Source of the DNA: Scatomorpha sp040765295
GTDB lineage: Bacteria > Bacillota > Clostridia > Oscillospirales > Oscillospiraceae
Reading direction: 5' to 3'
NCBI GenBank assembly: GCA_040765295.1
Contig: JAXGSB010000001.1
Span: forward strand, 62,001 to 126,000
Length of the DNA: 64,000 nt
Shown here: positions 43,608-53,600 of the stretch, piece by piece
Layout: each line of letters begins with the position of its first letter
Position numbering within the stretch: position 1 is the stretch's first letter
Program-made: the position numbers and the translations under genes
Notes under the pieces: generated by a model
The model's database searches: none
Told to the model about the DNA's origin: nothing
What the model saw: the letters and a program-made list of their open reading frames with translations, nothing else

Positions 43608-43946
43608 TTAGAAAACCAAAACGCTGTAGCCTTCCTCTAAATAGGGGTAGACTCCGGCGTGGCCCGTCATGTCGGCCAAGAATTTAAGGCCGAGAGCCTC
43701 GTTATCTTCATAGCTTCCCAGCATCTTGGAGCAGGCCAGACAGACTCCGGCGATGACGCCCTCTTCCAAGAGCTTCGAAAAGAGCGGATTTTTCTCGTCA
43801 CTCAGAAGCTTTGGAAGGACGACGGACTTGCCCTCTAAAACAACGCTGACTTTATAGCCGTTATCTATAAGCTGCTTTGCGTTCATAAGAGCGTGCAGAA
43901 AGCACATTTTTTCGCCCTGCATGGCGTAGATAAGAATTTTCTTCAT
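43608..43946 (-). CDS. DsrE-family protein, copy B
   Basis: 112 residues, same ribosome site (AAAAGGAGAAACT) and motifs as copy A (GEKMCFLHAL, GVCLACSKMLGS, MTGHAGVYPYLEEGY). Its upstream neighbour, the helical-repeat gene, is complete, so this end of the duplication carries the native upstream context. A terminator hairpin (43990-44011) lies between the two genes. Confidence 0.85.
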   Translation of the reverse strand: MKKILIYAMQGEKMCFLHALMNAKQLIDNGYKVSVVLEGKSVVLPKLLSDEKNPLFSKLLEEGVIAGVCLACSKMLGSYEDNEALGLKFLADMTGHAGVYPYLEEGYSVLVF

Positions 43947-44308
43947 ATAGTTTCTCCTTTTTAGCTAAAGATATATTTGCATGGAAAAACATAGGAGCTT
44001 GCGGTCCTATGTCTTTCTTTATAAGGCGGATAAGTCCTTGCGCGGTAAAAATCAGTCCTTCTTGCCGAAGAGACCCTTAGCTTTGTTTATAAGCTTGCCG
44101 AAGAGTTTGACGGCCTCTCCTCCCAGCGCCTTGCCTGCATCCTTGGCCGCCGCGCCGAAAACTTTGACCTTCTCTTTGGTCTCGTCGTTCAATAAGGTGG
44201 AGGACTTTTCTTTGATAGTGCCCCAGGCTTCCTTTGCGGCATCACCCGCATCGGAGAGGCGTTCTTTGGCGACTTCCTTTGCATCTGCAAGCTTTTCTTT
44301 GGCCTCGG
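43612..44308. repeat. 697-bp direct repeat, copy B
   Basis: Gap-free partner of 37601-38297, offset exactly 6,011 bp. Mismatches cluster in one codon group of the DsrE gene (around 43799-43818) and near 44159-44195 in the helical gene. Confidence 0.92.
43990..44011 (-). terminator. Terminator after the helical-repeat gene
   Basis: CATAGGA/TCCTATG stem with TTTTTC following on the minus strand; the same hairpin is conserved in copy A near 37979-38000. Confidence 0.7.
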
Positions 44309-44750
44309 CGCTCAGCAAAGCATCGACCTTTTCTTTGGCGGTGTCCCAAGCGTCCTTTGCGGCTTCGCTTACATCGGAGATGCGCTCTTTGGCTTCTTCC
44401 TTGAACTCCGCAATGTCCTCTTTAGCCTCATCGCTCAGCAGAGCATCGGCTTTTTCTTTGGCGGCTTCCCAGGCTTCTTTTCCGATTTTTTTAGCCTCTT
44501 CGAGCGCGCGCTCGGCATCGGCTTTAAGCTCATCGACGTTCAGTCCAGGAGCATCGCCGCCCTCTTCCGTCTCTGCCTGCGGCTCCTCGGCGGGAAAATC
44601 GCTGTCGCAGGCGGGAGCCTCTGCGCCCTCCTCAATTTTTTCTTCAATCACTTCCGTGATATTTTCTTCTGCATTATCTTCGAAGTTTTCGACGATGTTT
44701 TCAGTTTCCTGCTCTAAATTTTCCGCAGTCTTTTCTATTTCATTACTCAT
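44052..44750 (-). CDS. Amphipathic helical-repeat protein
   Basis: 232 residues; ATG behind AGGGAGGTAAAAT. After an acidic N terminus (about 1-75, many Glu) come three to four helical units of about 32 residues sharing the pattern EAKE-(R/K)-x-S-D-x-x-E-A-A-K-(D/E)-A-W-x-T-x-K-E-K-x-x-x-L-L. The end is basic (KLINKAKGLFGKKD). The pattern resembles LEA-like, apolipoprotein-like or YtxH-tail helices and suggests surface- or membrane-associated amphipathic helices; no signal peptide is present. It has its own consensus promoter. The 3' portion is duplicated as a remnant at 38041. Confidence 0.75.
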   Translation of the reverse strand: MSNEIEKTAENLEQETENIVENFEDNAEENITEVIEEKIEEGAEAPACDSDFPAEEPQAETEEGGDAPGLNVDELKADAERALEEAKKIGKEAWEAAKEKADALLSDEAKEDIAEFKEEAKERISDVSEAAKDAWDTAKEKVDALLSAEAKEKLADAKEVAKERLSDAGDAAKEAWGTIKEKSSTLLNDETKEKVKVFGAAAKDAGKALGGEAVKLFGKLINKAKGLFGKKD

Positions 44751-44789
44751 ATTTTACCTCCCTTTAAATATTTAGATTATTTTAAATAT

Positions 44790-44818
44790 ATTATAATATT
44801 TACACTCGTATATTGCAA
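44790..44818 (-). promoter_or_regulatory. Sigma-A promoter of the helical-repeat gene
   Basis: On the minus strand TTGCAA (44813-44818), 17-bp spacer, TATAAT (44790-44795), about 40 bp before the ATG. Confidence 0.8.
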
Positions 44819-45027
44819 GAAAAGGCGAAAATAAAAAGATAAAAGGAGTCCTTGCGGAAACCCTCTGTTTGCATTGACAAAGAAAGCTGTAAGTGATAGG
44901 CTTCTCAAATAAAGAAAAGGGTTTTGTCCCTGAATCTCAAGGCGAGAGAAAGCAGGCGCTTGCTGAATTAAAAACCTGCAGTGGGCTCTTGAGGCCCATT
45001 TTTAAGTCTTTCGAGGAGGAAAGAATT

Positions 45028-47670
45028 TTGAAATTCTATCTTGAAGAGAAAGAAGCCGTTCTGAGAGAGCTCGGCTCAGCCGCCGAGGGCCTCACAAGCG
45101 AGGATGCGGCGGCGCGTCTCGAGAAAAACGGAAAAAATAAGCTGAAAGAAGAGAAAAAAGACGGCTTAGTAAAAAGATTTTTTAAGCAGATGGCCGATCC
45201 CATGATAATAATTCTTCTTGTTGCGGCAGTGATTTCTGCGGTCGTTTCTTACTATAAGGGCGAGAGCATAGCCGATGCCTATATCATACTTGCGGTCGTC
45301 ATCATCAATGCCGTTTTGGGCGTATACCAGGAAAACAAGGCCGAAAAGGCCATAGAGGCGCTGCAAAAGATGTCGGCTATGAAGAGCCGCGTTTTAAGAG
45401 ACAGCAGGATAGTCGAGGTTAACAGCGAAGATATAGTCGTTGGAGATATCTGCATTTTAGAAGCGGGCGATGCCATTCCCGCCGACGGCAGACTGCTTGA
45501 GGCCCAGAGTCTCAAGGCCGAAGAGTCCGCCCTCACCGGAGAAAGCGTGGCTGTGAGCAAGGTCATCTCTGCGCTTAAGTTGGAGGATAAAAAAGATATA
45601 ACCCTCGGCGACAGGCGCAACATGGTATATATGGGCAGCACCATAGCCTATGGCAGGGGTGTAGCCGTCATAACGGCCACAGGGATGGACACCGAGGTCG
45701 GCAAGATAGCCGAGGCCATACAGGCCACCAGCGAGGGCAAAACCCCGCTCCAGAAAAAGCTTTCCGAGCTCTCTTCCCTGCTCACAAAATTGGTTCTCGC
45801 AATCTGTGTAGTCATCTTCGGAGTGCAAATCTGGCGCGCGGGGGGCTTCGATTTTGAAACAGCGATAGAAGCCTTCATGATATCCGTGTCTTTGGCTGTC
45901 GCCGCCATTCCCGAGGGACTGGTTGCGATTGTCACAATAGTCCTAAGTGTCGGCGTTACGAGAATGAGCGAGCAAAATGCCATTATACGGAAATTAACAG
46001 CTGTCGAAACTCTGGGCTGCTCCGAGATAATTTGCTCCGATAAAACAGGCACGCTCACCGTGAACAAGATGACCGTCACAAAGGAGTTTTCCAAGGATAA
46101 GGAGAGACTGGCAACAGCCATGAGCCTTGCCTCCGATGCCGAAAACGGAGAAGACGGCATGGCGATAGGCGAGCCTACCGAGTGCGCCCTTGTGAATTAC
46201 GCGAACAGCCTCGGGCTTAATAAGGACGAACTTAAGAGAAGGGCACCCCGCATAGGCGAGGCGCCTTTCGACTCGAACAGAAAGATGATGTCCACGGTGC
46301 ACAGGCGCGCCGACGGCATCATACAATATACAAAGGGCGCGCCCGACGAAATTCTTAAAAAGTGCACGAGCTTCTTCGACGGCGAAAACCCCGTTCCCAT
46401 GACGGATGAGCTGCGCGAGGAGATTTTGGCTCAGAACAAAATCATGGCCGACGGCGCTTTAAGGGTTCTGGCCGCAGCTCAAAGAAAATGGGAGAGCGAG
46501 CCCGAGAACTGCGAGGCCTCAGATCTCGAGAAAGAGCTCTGCTTCCTGGGACTTTGCGGCATGATAGACCCGGTGCGTCCCGAGGTTAAGGATGCGATAA
46601 AAACAGCCCGCGGAGCCGGCATCACGCCCATAATGATAACGGGCGACCACAAGCTTACGGCCATGGCCATAGCCCGCGAACTTGAGATGCTGGGTGAGGA
46701 CAATCTGGCAATCGAGGGCGCGGAGCTTGAGGAGATGAGCGACGAGAAGTTCAAGGAGCTTCTGCCGAAAATCGCAGTCTATGCCAGAGTCCAGCCCGAG
46801 CACAAGACCAGAATAGTCAGCGCCTGGCAGGAGAGAAACAAAGTAACCGCAATGACGGGCGACGGCGTGAACGATGCTCCCTCCATAAAGAAGGCCGATA
46901 TAGGCATCGGCATGGGCATAACGGGTACCGATGTCACCAAGAATGTCGCCGATATGGTACTCACCGACGACAACTTTGCAACAATAGTCAGGGCCGTTGC
47001 AGAGGGCAGGCACATCTACGACAATATTAGAAAGGCAATTATCTTCCTACTCGGCTCAAATCTGAGCGAGGTCATAAGCATCTTTGTGGCAACTTTGGCC
47101 GGATTTATAATTTTAAGGCCCGTTCACCTGCTTTGGATTAACCTTGTAACCGACAGCTTCCCCGCCCTGGCTTTGGGCGTTGAAAACTCCGAGGCCGACA
47201 TTATGAACCGCCCGCCCAGAAAGGCGGATGAGGGGCTCTTTTCGGGAGGCGTCGGCTTTGCCGTGGCCTATCAGGGCCTTACGATAGCTGTTTTGACGCT
47301 CCTTTCCTATTTTATGGGACTCTACATGGACACCGGCGTGTTCGAGATAGCCGCGAGTGAGCACGGCATAACTATGGCGTTTTTAACTCTGAGCTTTTCC
47401 GAGATTTTCCACAGCTTCAATATGCGAGACTTAAAGCGCAGTATCTTCCAGATTAAGGATATCAACAAGTCTCTGCTTTTAGCGGCGGTTGCCAGCATAC
47501 TCAGCACGACGGCCGTTTGTGAAATACCTTTCCTCTCAAATCTCTTCGGCATAGTTCCCGTCTCATGGGCGCAGTACGGCGTCGCCGCAGGCATTGCGTT
47601 CATGATTATACCCATAGTCGAGATAGTGAAGCTTATAAAAAGAGCAGCGGAAAAACCTGTGCAGGCCTAA
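45028..47670 (+). CDS. Calcium-type P2 cation-transporting ATPase
   Basis: 880 residues from TTG at 45028 behind GAGGAGGAAAG; a longer frame from 44893 has no ribosome site and its extra part contains a terminator-like hairpin. Seen: N-terminal cation-ATPase domain (LTSEDAAARLEKNGKNKL), actuator loop LTGES (about 170), M4 PEGL in AAIPEGLVAIVTIVL, phosphorylated Asp338 in CSDKTGTLTVNKMTV, KGAPDEIL, MITGDH, TGDGVNDAPSIKKADIGIGMG, and M6 NLVTDSFPALALGVEN with the cation-binding Asn and Asp. Ten membrane helices fit. It expels Ca2+ or perhaps Mn2+ from the cytoplasm. The promoter is unclear. Its last about 20 codons recur downstream as remnants. Confidence 0.93.
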   Translation: MKFYLEEKEAVLRELGSAAEGLTSEDAAARLEKNGKNKLKEEKKDGLVKRFFKQMADPMIIILLVAAVISAVVSYYKGESIADAYIILAVVIINAVLGVYQENKAEKAIEALQKMSAMKSRVLRDSRIVEVNSEDIVVGDICILEAGDAIPADGRLLEAQSLKAEESALTGESVAVSKVISALKLEDKKDITLGDRRNMVYMGSTIAYGRGVAVITATGMDTEVGKIAEAIQATSEGKTPLQKKLSELSSLLTKLVLAICVVIFGVQIWRAGGFDFETAIEAFMISVSLAVAAIPEGLVAIVTIVLSVGVTRMSEQNAIIRKLTAVETLGCSEIICSDKTGTLTVNKMTVTKEFSKDKERLATAMSLASDAENGEDGMAIGEPTECALVNYANSLGLNKDELKRRAPRIGEAPFDSNRKMMSTVHRRADGIIQYTKGAPDEILKKCTSFFDGENPVPMTDELREEILAQNKIMADGALRVLAAAQRKWESEPENCEASDLEKELCFLGLCGMIDPVRPEVKDAIKTARGAGITPIMITGDHKLTAMAIARELEMLGEDNLAIEGAELEEMSDEKFKELLPKIAVYARVQPEHKTRIVSAWQERNKVTAMTGDGVNDAPSIKKADIGIGMGITGTDVTKNVADMVLTDDNFATIVRAVAEGRHIYDNIRKAIIFLLGSNLSEVISIFVATLAGFIILRPVHLLWINLVTDSFPALALGVENSEADIMNRPPRKADEGLFSGGVGFAVAYQGLTIAVLTLLSYFMGLYMDTGVFEIAASEHGITMAFLTLSFSEIFHSFNMRDLKRSIFQIKDINKSLLLAAVASILSTTAVCEIPFLSNLFGIVPVSWAQYGVAAGIAFMIIPIVEIVKLIKRAAEKPVQA

Positions 47671-47739
47671 TATGACAGGTCTAGTATCCTAATCAAAACC
47701 CCTATAATATATTTTGAATTTAAGCTCCATGTAGTAGAG

Positions 47740-48096
47740 TTGTATTTAACAACGGAGGCATCATATCAGGAGCTTGCGCTTCAATTGGGAATGACAAATC
47801 CTGCTCAAATAGCCAGATGGGTAATAGACTACCGTAATTCCGGTATTGATGCGCTAAGGCCTAAACGTAAGGGGCGAAAAAAGAGCATGGACAAAGAGAA
47901 AATCGTCAAAAAGATTATGAACGGTGATTCTGAAGAACAAAAGGAACTTCTAAAACAGTTGCAAGATGAGAACCTTATGCTAAGGATAGAGAATGCGTAT
48001 TTAAAAGAGTTGAGGAGACTGCGTTTAGAGGAGGAAGAAGTCCTTCTGAAAAAACAGCGAGAATTGTCCACAGTCTCCGAGGAGAATTCAAATTAA
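47740..48096 (+). pseudogene. IS3-family orfA (helix-turn-helix), 5'-truncated
   Basis: 118 codons from a TTG at 47740, but family-like sequence starts earlier in the same frame (YFEFKLHVVELYL from about 47708) with no start codon. The helix-turn-helix ASYQELALQLGMTNPAQIARW and a Leu-rich coiled coil (QDENLMLRIENAYLKELRRL) are kept. A run of six A at 48049-48054 (CTG AAA AAA CAG) allows a -1 shift into the orfB frame, which is open across it (GEFKLKDILAVLKFPRS). Without the left end the element is probably no longer mobile. Confidence 0.75.
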
Positions 48097-48110
48097 AGGA
48101 CATTCTCGCA

Positions 48111-48938
48111 GTGCTGAAGTTTCCAAGGTCTACATATATGTATTGGCAGAAACGCTTTGGACGAAAAAGTCCTGATGAAGAACTTTTTCATAAAATACTT
48201 GAGATTAAAGCAATTCATAAAGACTATGGCTATCGCCGTATGCATGGAGAACTGTTTAAACAGGGTTTTAACATCAACAATAAGCGTATTCAACGCATTA
48301 TGCAGGAACATGGATTACAAGTTATATCATATACAAGAAAGAGTCGTCGATTTAGCACATACAAAGGTTTAGTAGGAAGAATCTCTCCGAATCGAATCAA
48401 CAGAAGATTTAAGACTAATGTACCTCATCAGAAAATTACGACCGATACAACCGAGTTCAAGTATTATGAGTCTGATGAAAAAGGAAAAGTTTCAATTAAA
48501 AAATTGTACTTAGATCCTTTTATGGATATGTGGAATCTCGAAATACTGAGCTACGGTATTTCGGACAGGCCATCAGCTCACAGCATTATGTCGGCTTTAG
48601 ATGAAGCGATTGCCGTTACAAGTGATTGCAGATTTCGCAGAACGTTTCACTCAGACCGCGGATGGGCATATCAAATGAAGAGCTACAGGTATGCACTAAA
48701 AGATAACCGTATCTATCAAAGTATGTCGAGAAAAGGAAACTGCTACGACAATTCACCAATGGAGAACTTTTTTGGAATCATGAAACAAGAAATGTGCTAT
48801 GGAGAAGTGTACAACAGCTATGAAGAGTTGAAAGAAGCTATTGAGAAATATATCCGGTATTACAATAAACAACGTATTAAAGCATCTCTCGGATATCGAA
48901 GTCCGATAGAGTATCGAAAACAAATGTCAGCCGCATAG
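48111..48938 (+). CDS. IS3-family transposase orfB, integrase core
   Basis: 275 residues as an independent frame from GTG at 48111; normally made as an OrfAB fusion by -1 frameshift. HTH_21-like start (YGYRRMHGELFKQGFNINNKR), then the DDE catalytic triad: Asp in KITTDTTEF, Asp in RTFHSDRGWAYQ, Glu in CYDNSPMENFFGIMK. The end YYNKQRIKASLGYRSPIEY is typical of the IS150 group. The frame is intact. Confidence 0.9.
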   Translation: MLKFPRSTYMYWQKRFGRKSPDEELFHKILEIKAIHKDYGYRRMHGELFKQGFNINNKRIQRIMQEHGLQVISYTRKSRRFSTYKGLVGRISPNRINRRFKTNVPHQKITTDTTEFKYYESDEKGKVSIKKLYLDPFMDMWNLEILSYGISDRPSAHSIMSALDEAIAVTSDCRFRRTFHSDRGWAYQMKSYRYALKDNRIYQSMSRKGNCYDNSPMENFFGIMKQEMCYGEVYNSYEELKEAIEKYIRYYNKQRIKASLGYRSPIEYRKQMSAA

Positions 48939-49063
48939 AAAAACCGCAGCAATTTCTCGCTGCGGTAAAAGTCTAACTTTTGGGGGTCACCTCAGCTCTT
49001 TCAGAAAGGGCGGTGTTTTGCTTTTAAAAAGTGCGGAATGCGAAGTTGATAATCGTATGGAAA

Positions 49064-50389
49064 TTACTCCATGATTTGTATATCCTCCAGTCGATACTCC
49101 GGTTTTTCGTCAAATCCCAATTCAAATAATGCTCTAGAGAAAGTGTTTATACTTGTATATCCATACTTTTCGTCTGGCTCCAGATATGTTCCTTCTGCCC
49201 ATTCATTCCATGCGTTGATAAACATAAATCTTTCTTCCGGCTCAAAAATTTGAGCTGTATAGGAAGCATTATAACTTACCCAATCATAGAAACTTTTTAC
49301 GTCAAAGTTATCAAAAACCACATAGGAATCCCTCCTCCTTGCCGAGTTGTCCCATCCCAGCATTGCGGTTTTATATACATCTTTTTCAATAACTTCATCT
49401 TTTTTAATATGTTCATTGACCGCTTTCTTATAGTCAACTAAATACCCGTCATCTATTGTACCCAGAAAAATAGGTTCAGAACCCGTGTATCGTGGAGGGA
49501 ATTCAACCATCTTGTCAACGTATTTCCTTAGCTCATTCTCTCTGGCATCATGTGTAGCTTCTTTACATATCCAGATAAATATATCGCCTATTCCCTCTTC
49601 CTTTGCATAAAACCTCAATTCTTTAAAAAATTTTGCTGCATCCGGAAGAGCCAAAGCATTGTATATTATGAAAACGGGTTTTCCGTATATTCTTATATAT
49701 CTATCATCTGAAACATACTTTTTTATATCCCGGACATAGTTAAGAACGTCATCTTCTTGATATTTTTGTTCAATTAACACATCATTCTCTAATCCGTCCC
49801 ATGTTCTAGTCCAATTCTCGTTTGCCCAACATAGGCAAAACTTAATATCTATTTCTTTATGTTCTAAGAATAAATCAATCGGCTTTTCCATCAGTCTTTT
49901 ACCCGAAAACCAATAGTAATAAAAGCAAAAACCGTATATTCCGTGCTCTTTAGCTAATTTTGCCTGTTCTATTAAAACTTTATATTCCGAAAGGTCATAA
50001 TATCCGATATCGTCATGTGGAATTCTCGGTTGATAATGGTTTTTGAATCTTGGCTCTGCCTTTTTTGTATTGGTCCACTCGGTAAAGCCTGTCCCCCACC
50101 ATTCATCATTTTCCGGGAAAGTATGAAATTGCGGCAAATAAAATACAAGAGACTTTATTTCTCTATCATTAGGATAGTTTGAAAAGTCTAAATTATCCTG
50201 ATAAAAACTAATATATCCATGAACAAGAGGTTCATTCTTTTCCAAACTTTCGGTTTGTACAACAGCTTCATCTCTTGTTAAATATCTTTTTATTTTAACA
50301 AGTGTTCCTTTTAACCCACCTTTTTTTAAACTTCGTATTCCTTTGATAAATAATTCTGTTGCTTTAAATTTATTTGATGCTTGCCACAT
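49064..50389 (-). CDS. WbsX-like (GH99-like) glycan protein
   Basis: 441 residues; ATG behind GAGGAAG. The motifs SLVFYLPQFHTFPENDEWWG then GTGFTEWTN, HYQPRIPHDDIGYYDL, GIYGFCFYYYWF, FCLCWANENWTRTWDG and FINAWNEWAEG are those of WbsX-type proteins, which sit in O-antigen and capsule clusters and carry a domain related to glycoside hydrolase family 99. They are thought to be glycosyltransferases or glycan-cutting enzymes; the exact reaction is unsettled. It is minus-oriented beside the RgpF-type gene, with a shared 234-bp AT-rich divergent region. It is a cargo gene of block 2. Confidence 0.85.
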   Translation of the reverse strand: MWQASNKFKATELFIKGIRSLKKGGLKGTLVKIKRYLTRDEAVVQTESLEKNEPLVHGYISFYQDNLDFSNYPNDREIKSLVFYLPQFHTFPENDEWWGTGFTEWTNTKKAEPRFKNHYQPRIPHDDIGYYDLSEYKVLIEQAKLAKEHGIYGFCFYYYWFSGKRLMEKPIDLFLEHKEIDIKFCLCWANENWTRTWDGLENDVLIEQKYQEDDVLNYVRDIKKYVSDDRYIRIYGKPVFIIYNALALPDAAKFFKELRFYAKEEGIGDIFIWICKEATHDARENELRKYVDKMVEFPPRYTGSEPIFLGTIDDGYLVDYKKAVNEHIKKDEVIEKDVYKTAMLGWDNSARRRDSYVVFDNFDVKSFYDWVSYNASYTAQIFEPEERFMFINAWNEWAEGTYLEPDEKYGYTSINTFSRALFELGFDEKPEYRLEDIQIME

Positions 50390-50623
50390 AATCCATATTC
50401 TTCCTCATTTAAATTCTGATAAGGCTTGTTTTTGAGTTAATATCAAAATGCAAACTCTGCGCTCTTGCCTGAATCGATTGTTTGGATAGTATCATAAAAA
50501 CTGCTAATATATCAAGTCAATAACACCGTATCAATTTATAAAGTCTATACTTCAATTATGATTGAATTGTGGTAGAATATGCTTAAATGTAAGTACCGCT
50601 TTGTTTAAGGGAGGTTGGAAATT

Positions 50624-53600
50624 GTGGCAGAGATAAACTTCAAAGATAAATATTATGAAATGCTTCGAAAAGAATTATTTGATTATCAATTAATCAGTTT
50701 TTATAAAAAAGAAATAAAAAATAAAAACAAACAAATTGATGATATGTCTGAATATCTCTCATATCTTGAAAATGAGAATAAAGGATACAATAGAAAAATA
50801 TATAAAATAGCAGAAGCTTTTCAAAAAGTAGTTGATAAACTCATTCCTTTCAAAAGTAAAAGAAGTTATTTAATTCATAAAGCATATTCTATTTTGACAT
50901 ATCCTTTTAAATTAATAATAAAGACAATAAAAAAAACAATTAAATTTTTATTTTTGATATTACTTCCAAAAAAAATAAGAAGAAAATTAAATCATAAAAT
51001 TCATTCATCTAGAAATATTTCTAAATTGAAGGATATGGCATACTATTCCAACTTGCCAAGAAGAAAATGTATTAATGATAATGACGATTATATTTTACTA
51101 GATAATAAGATTACGATAGACGGAAAAATAGCTGTACACGCACACATGTACTATGTTGATTTAACAAATGAATTTGTAAAATATTTAAAAAACATCCCAT
51201 ATGAATTTGATTTGTATATCTCGACGATGAGAAAAAAAGATATACCTATCATGTATCTAAAATTCCAAAATATTACAAATGCAGATAAAATAGTAATAAA
51301 AAAATCAAAAAATTCTGGAAGAGATTTTGGACCAATGTTTGTGTTGTTTGGTAATGATTTAAAAAAATATGATTATATTCTCCATGTACACACTAAAAAA
51401 AGTTTAAGGATTGGTTCTGAACAAACAGGATGGAGAAAATATTTGTTGGATGGAGTGTTAGGAAGCAGAGAACTTGTTATGCAATATTTTGATTTGATGG
51501 ATAATCATAACATCGGTCTGGCTTATCCGGGAACATATCAAATTGTTCAATTGCCTTCGTATTCTTGGATATTAAATTACAGGTTTGCAAAAAAATATTT
51601 TGAAAAATGTGGATTTGAAATCAAAGATGAATACCTAAACTTTTCCGCCGGAAGTATGTTCTGGTGCAAAACCGATGCTATAAAACAGCTATTTGATTTA
51701 AACCTTGAATGGGAAGATTTTGGTGTTGAAGAAGAAACAATAGAAGGGACTCTTGCACATGCTGTTGAAAGAATATTCGGAATAGCTTGCAAATATAATA
51801 ATTATGATTTTGCAACATTTGGAAGAGACAATATATTCCATATTAATGATGATGATTACGGTTTAAAAAAATATACTGAAATTTATTTAGATAATACATT
51901 TAATGTGTTAAACGATTATAAAATCATTACATTTGATATCTTTGATACATTGGTGACCAGAAAAGTATATGAAGCTGATGATGTTTTTGAACTTGTTGAT
52001 GAAAAGGTTTCACAAAGCTTTAATATTGCCAAGGGAGAGTACAAAACTAATAGAAAAAAAGCTGAAGATAATCTCAGAAAGAAAAACAATTATGTCGGTG
52101 AGGTCAACATAGATGAAATTTATGAAGAATTCAGCCGCTTATTAAATGCTTCTGCCGAGTTATCAAATCAAATTAAAGAGGTGGAAATTGAAACAGATAT
52201 AAGTTTAATAATTCCAAGAAAAGACATGCTTGTATTATATAACAAATTAAAAAGTATGAATAAACAACTTATTTTGATAACAGATACGTACTATACCAAA
52301 GAAATAATCGAAAGGATTCTTTGTAACTGCGGCTACCTTGGTTACTATGATCTTTTATTATCAAGTGAAACAGGATTTAGAAAAGATAATGGAACAGTGT
52401 GGAATTATTATTATAATAAATATCCAAACATAAATTCAATTCATGTTGGAGATAGCGATATTAGCGATATAGTTATTGTTGAAAGCATACTCAAAAAGCC
52501 AATCTATCATATATTAAATGGAAAAAAAGTATATGAAATATCTAAATTAAATGTCGGCTCAAAAAACAATCTAGATAACCGGATTATAAAAGGCTTACTG
52601 GTAAATAATATCTTGTTTAATTCTCCGTTTAATCTTCAACAAAGCAAGGGGGTAAGAATAGACGATTTAAAATCATATGGCTATTGTCTTCTTGCACCGG
52701 TTATTTTTACCTATTTCCAATGGCTGATAAAAAATATAGATAAAAACTATAATCTACTTTTCGTTTCAAGAGAAGGATATTTTTTACAAAAAATCTATAA
52801 TTTGATATTAGATAAGTCTTCTAAATATGAGAAGAATTCGAATTACTATTTTCTGATTTCCAAAAGGGCAGTATCGATTCCAACAATAGAAACAATGCAA
52901 GATATTAAGAATATTTTGTCTTCATATTATGATGGCTCATTAAAAGAATTAATATTTGATAGATTAGGTTATATCCTGCCCGATAATATTGAAAATAAAT
53001 TTGTCAATTCTCCTAGAGACATTGATGAAATTATTACTTTTGTAGAACAATTTAAGGAAGAAATTATTTTTAATGCAAGTATAGAAAAAAACAATTATTT
53101 GAAATATATTGATTCGATTAATCTTAACAAAGATAATAAAAACTGTATTGTAGATCTTGGATATTCAGGGACAGAGCAATATTATTTAAGTAAATTGATG
53201 GAAGAAAATATAGAAGGTGCATATTTTTTAACAAGCGACAATTTAAAACCATTAGCTTTAAATGGCAAAGTATTTTCATGCTATAATGATACAATTTATG
53301 ATGATAGTTTCTCTAAGCATGCAATATTTAAATATAGATTCTTTTTAGAGGCGTTTTTAACATCTGATTGTGGACAACTAATCAAATTTGATGAAAATGC
53401 TGAACCTGTTTATATGAACAGTGTAAATAATATAGATAAATTAAATGAAATATATGAAGGAATTTCTGAATTCATATCAGATATAAGCGAGATATCAAAT
53501 GTTGATATTATAGATTTAAATATAGATAAAGAATATATAGAAAAGCAGTTTGAAAAAATTGTAAAACACTGTGCTTTTTCAGAAGAAATAATTAATACGC

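Larger units (their letters stand above)
47694..48989 (+). mobile_element. Left-truncated IS3-family (IS150-like) element
   Basis: The right end AAAAGTCTAACTTTTGGGGGTCA (in two parts: AAAAGTCTAAC and TTTTGGGGGTCA, to 48989) is the usual IS150-type terminal repeat. No matching TGACCCCC end exists at the left: the ATPase 3' flank runs straight into the middle of the orfA N-terminal codons near 47700-47712. The left terminus and the orfA start are therefore missing. Confidence 0.8.

Noticed and set aside
44893..45027. Longer start of the P-ATPase, or a metal riboswitch in this leader
   Set aside because: No ribosome site at 44893. A weak TGGGC/GCCCA hairpin with T run is present (about 44983-45006), but I could not find the conserved bases of the yybP-ykoY or NiCo riboswitches, so I do not call one.
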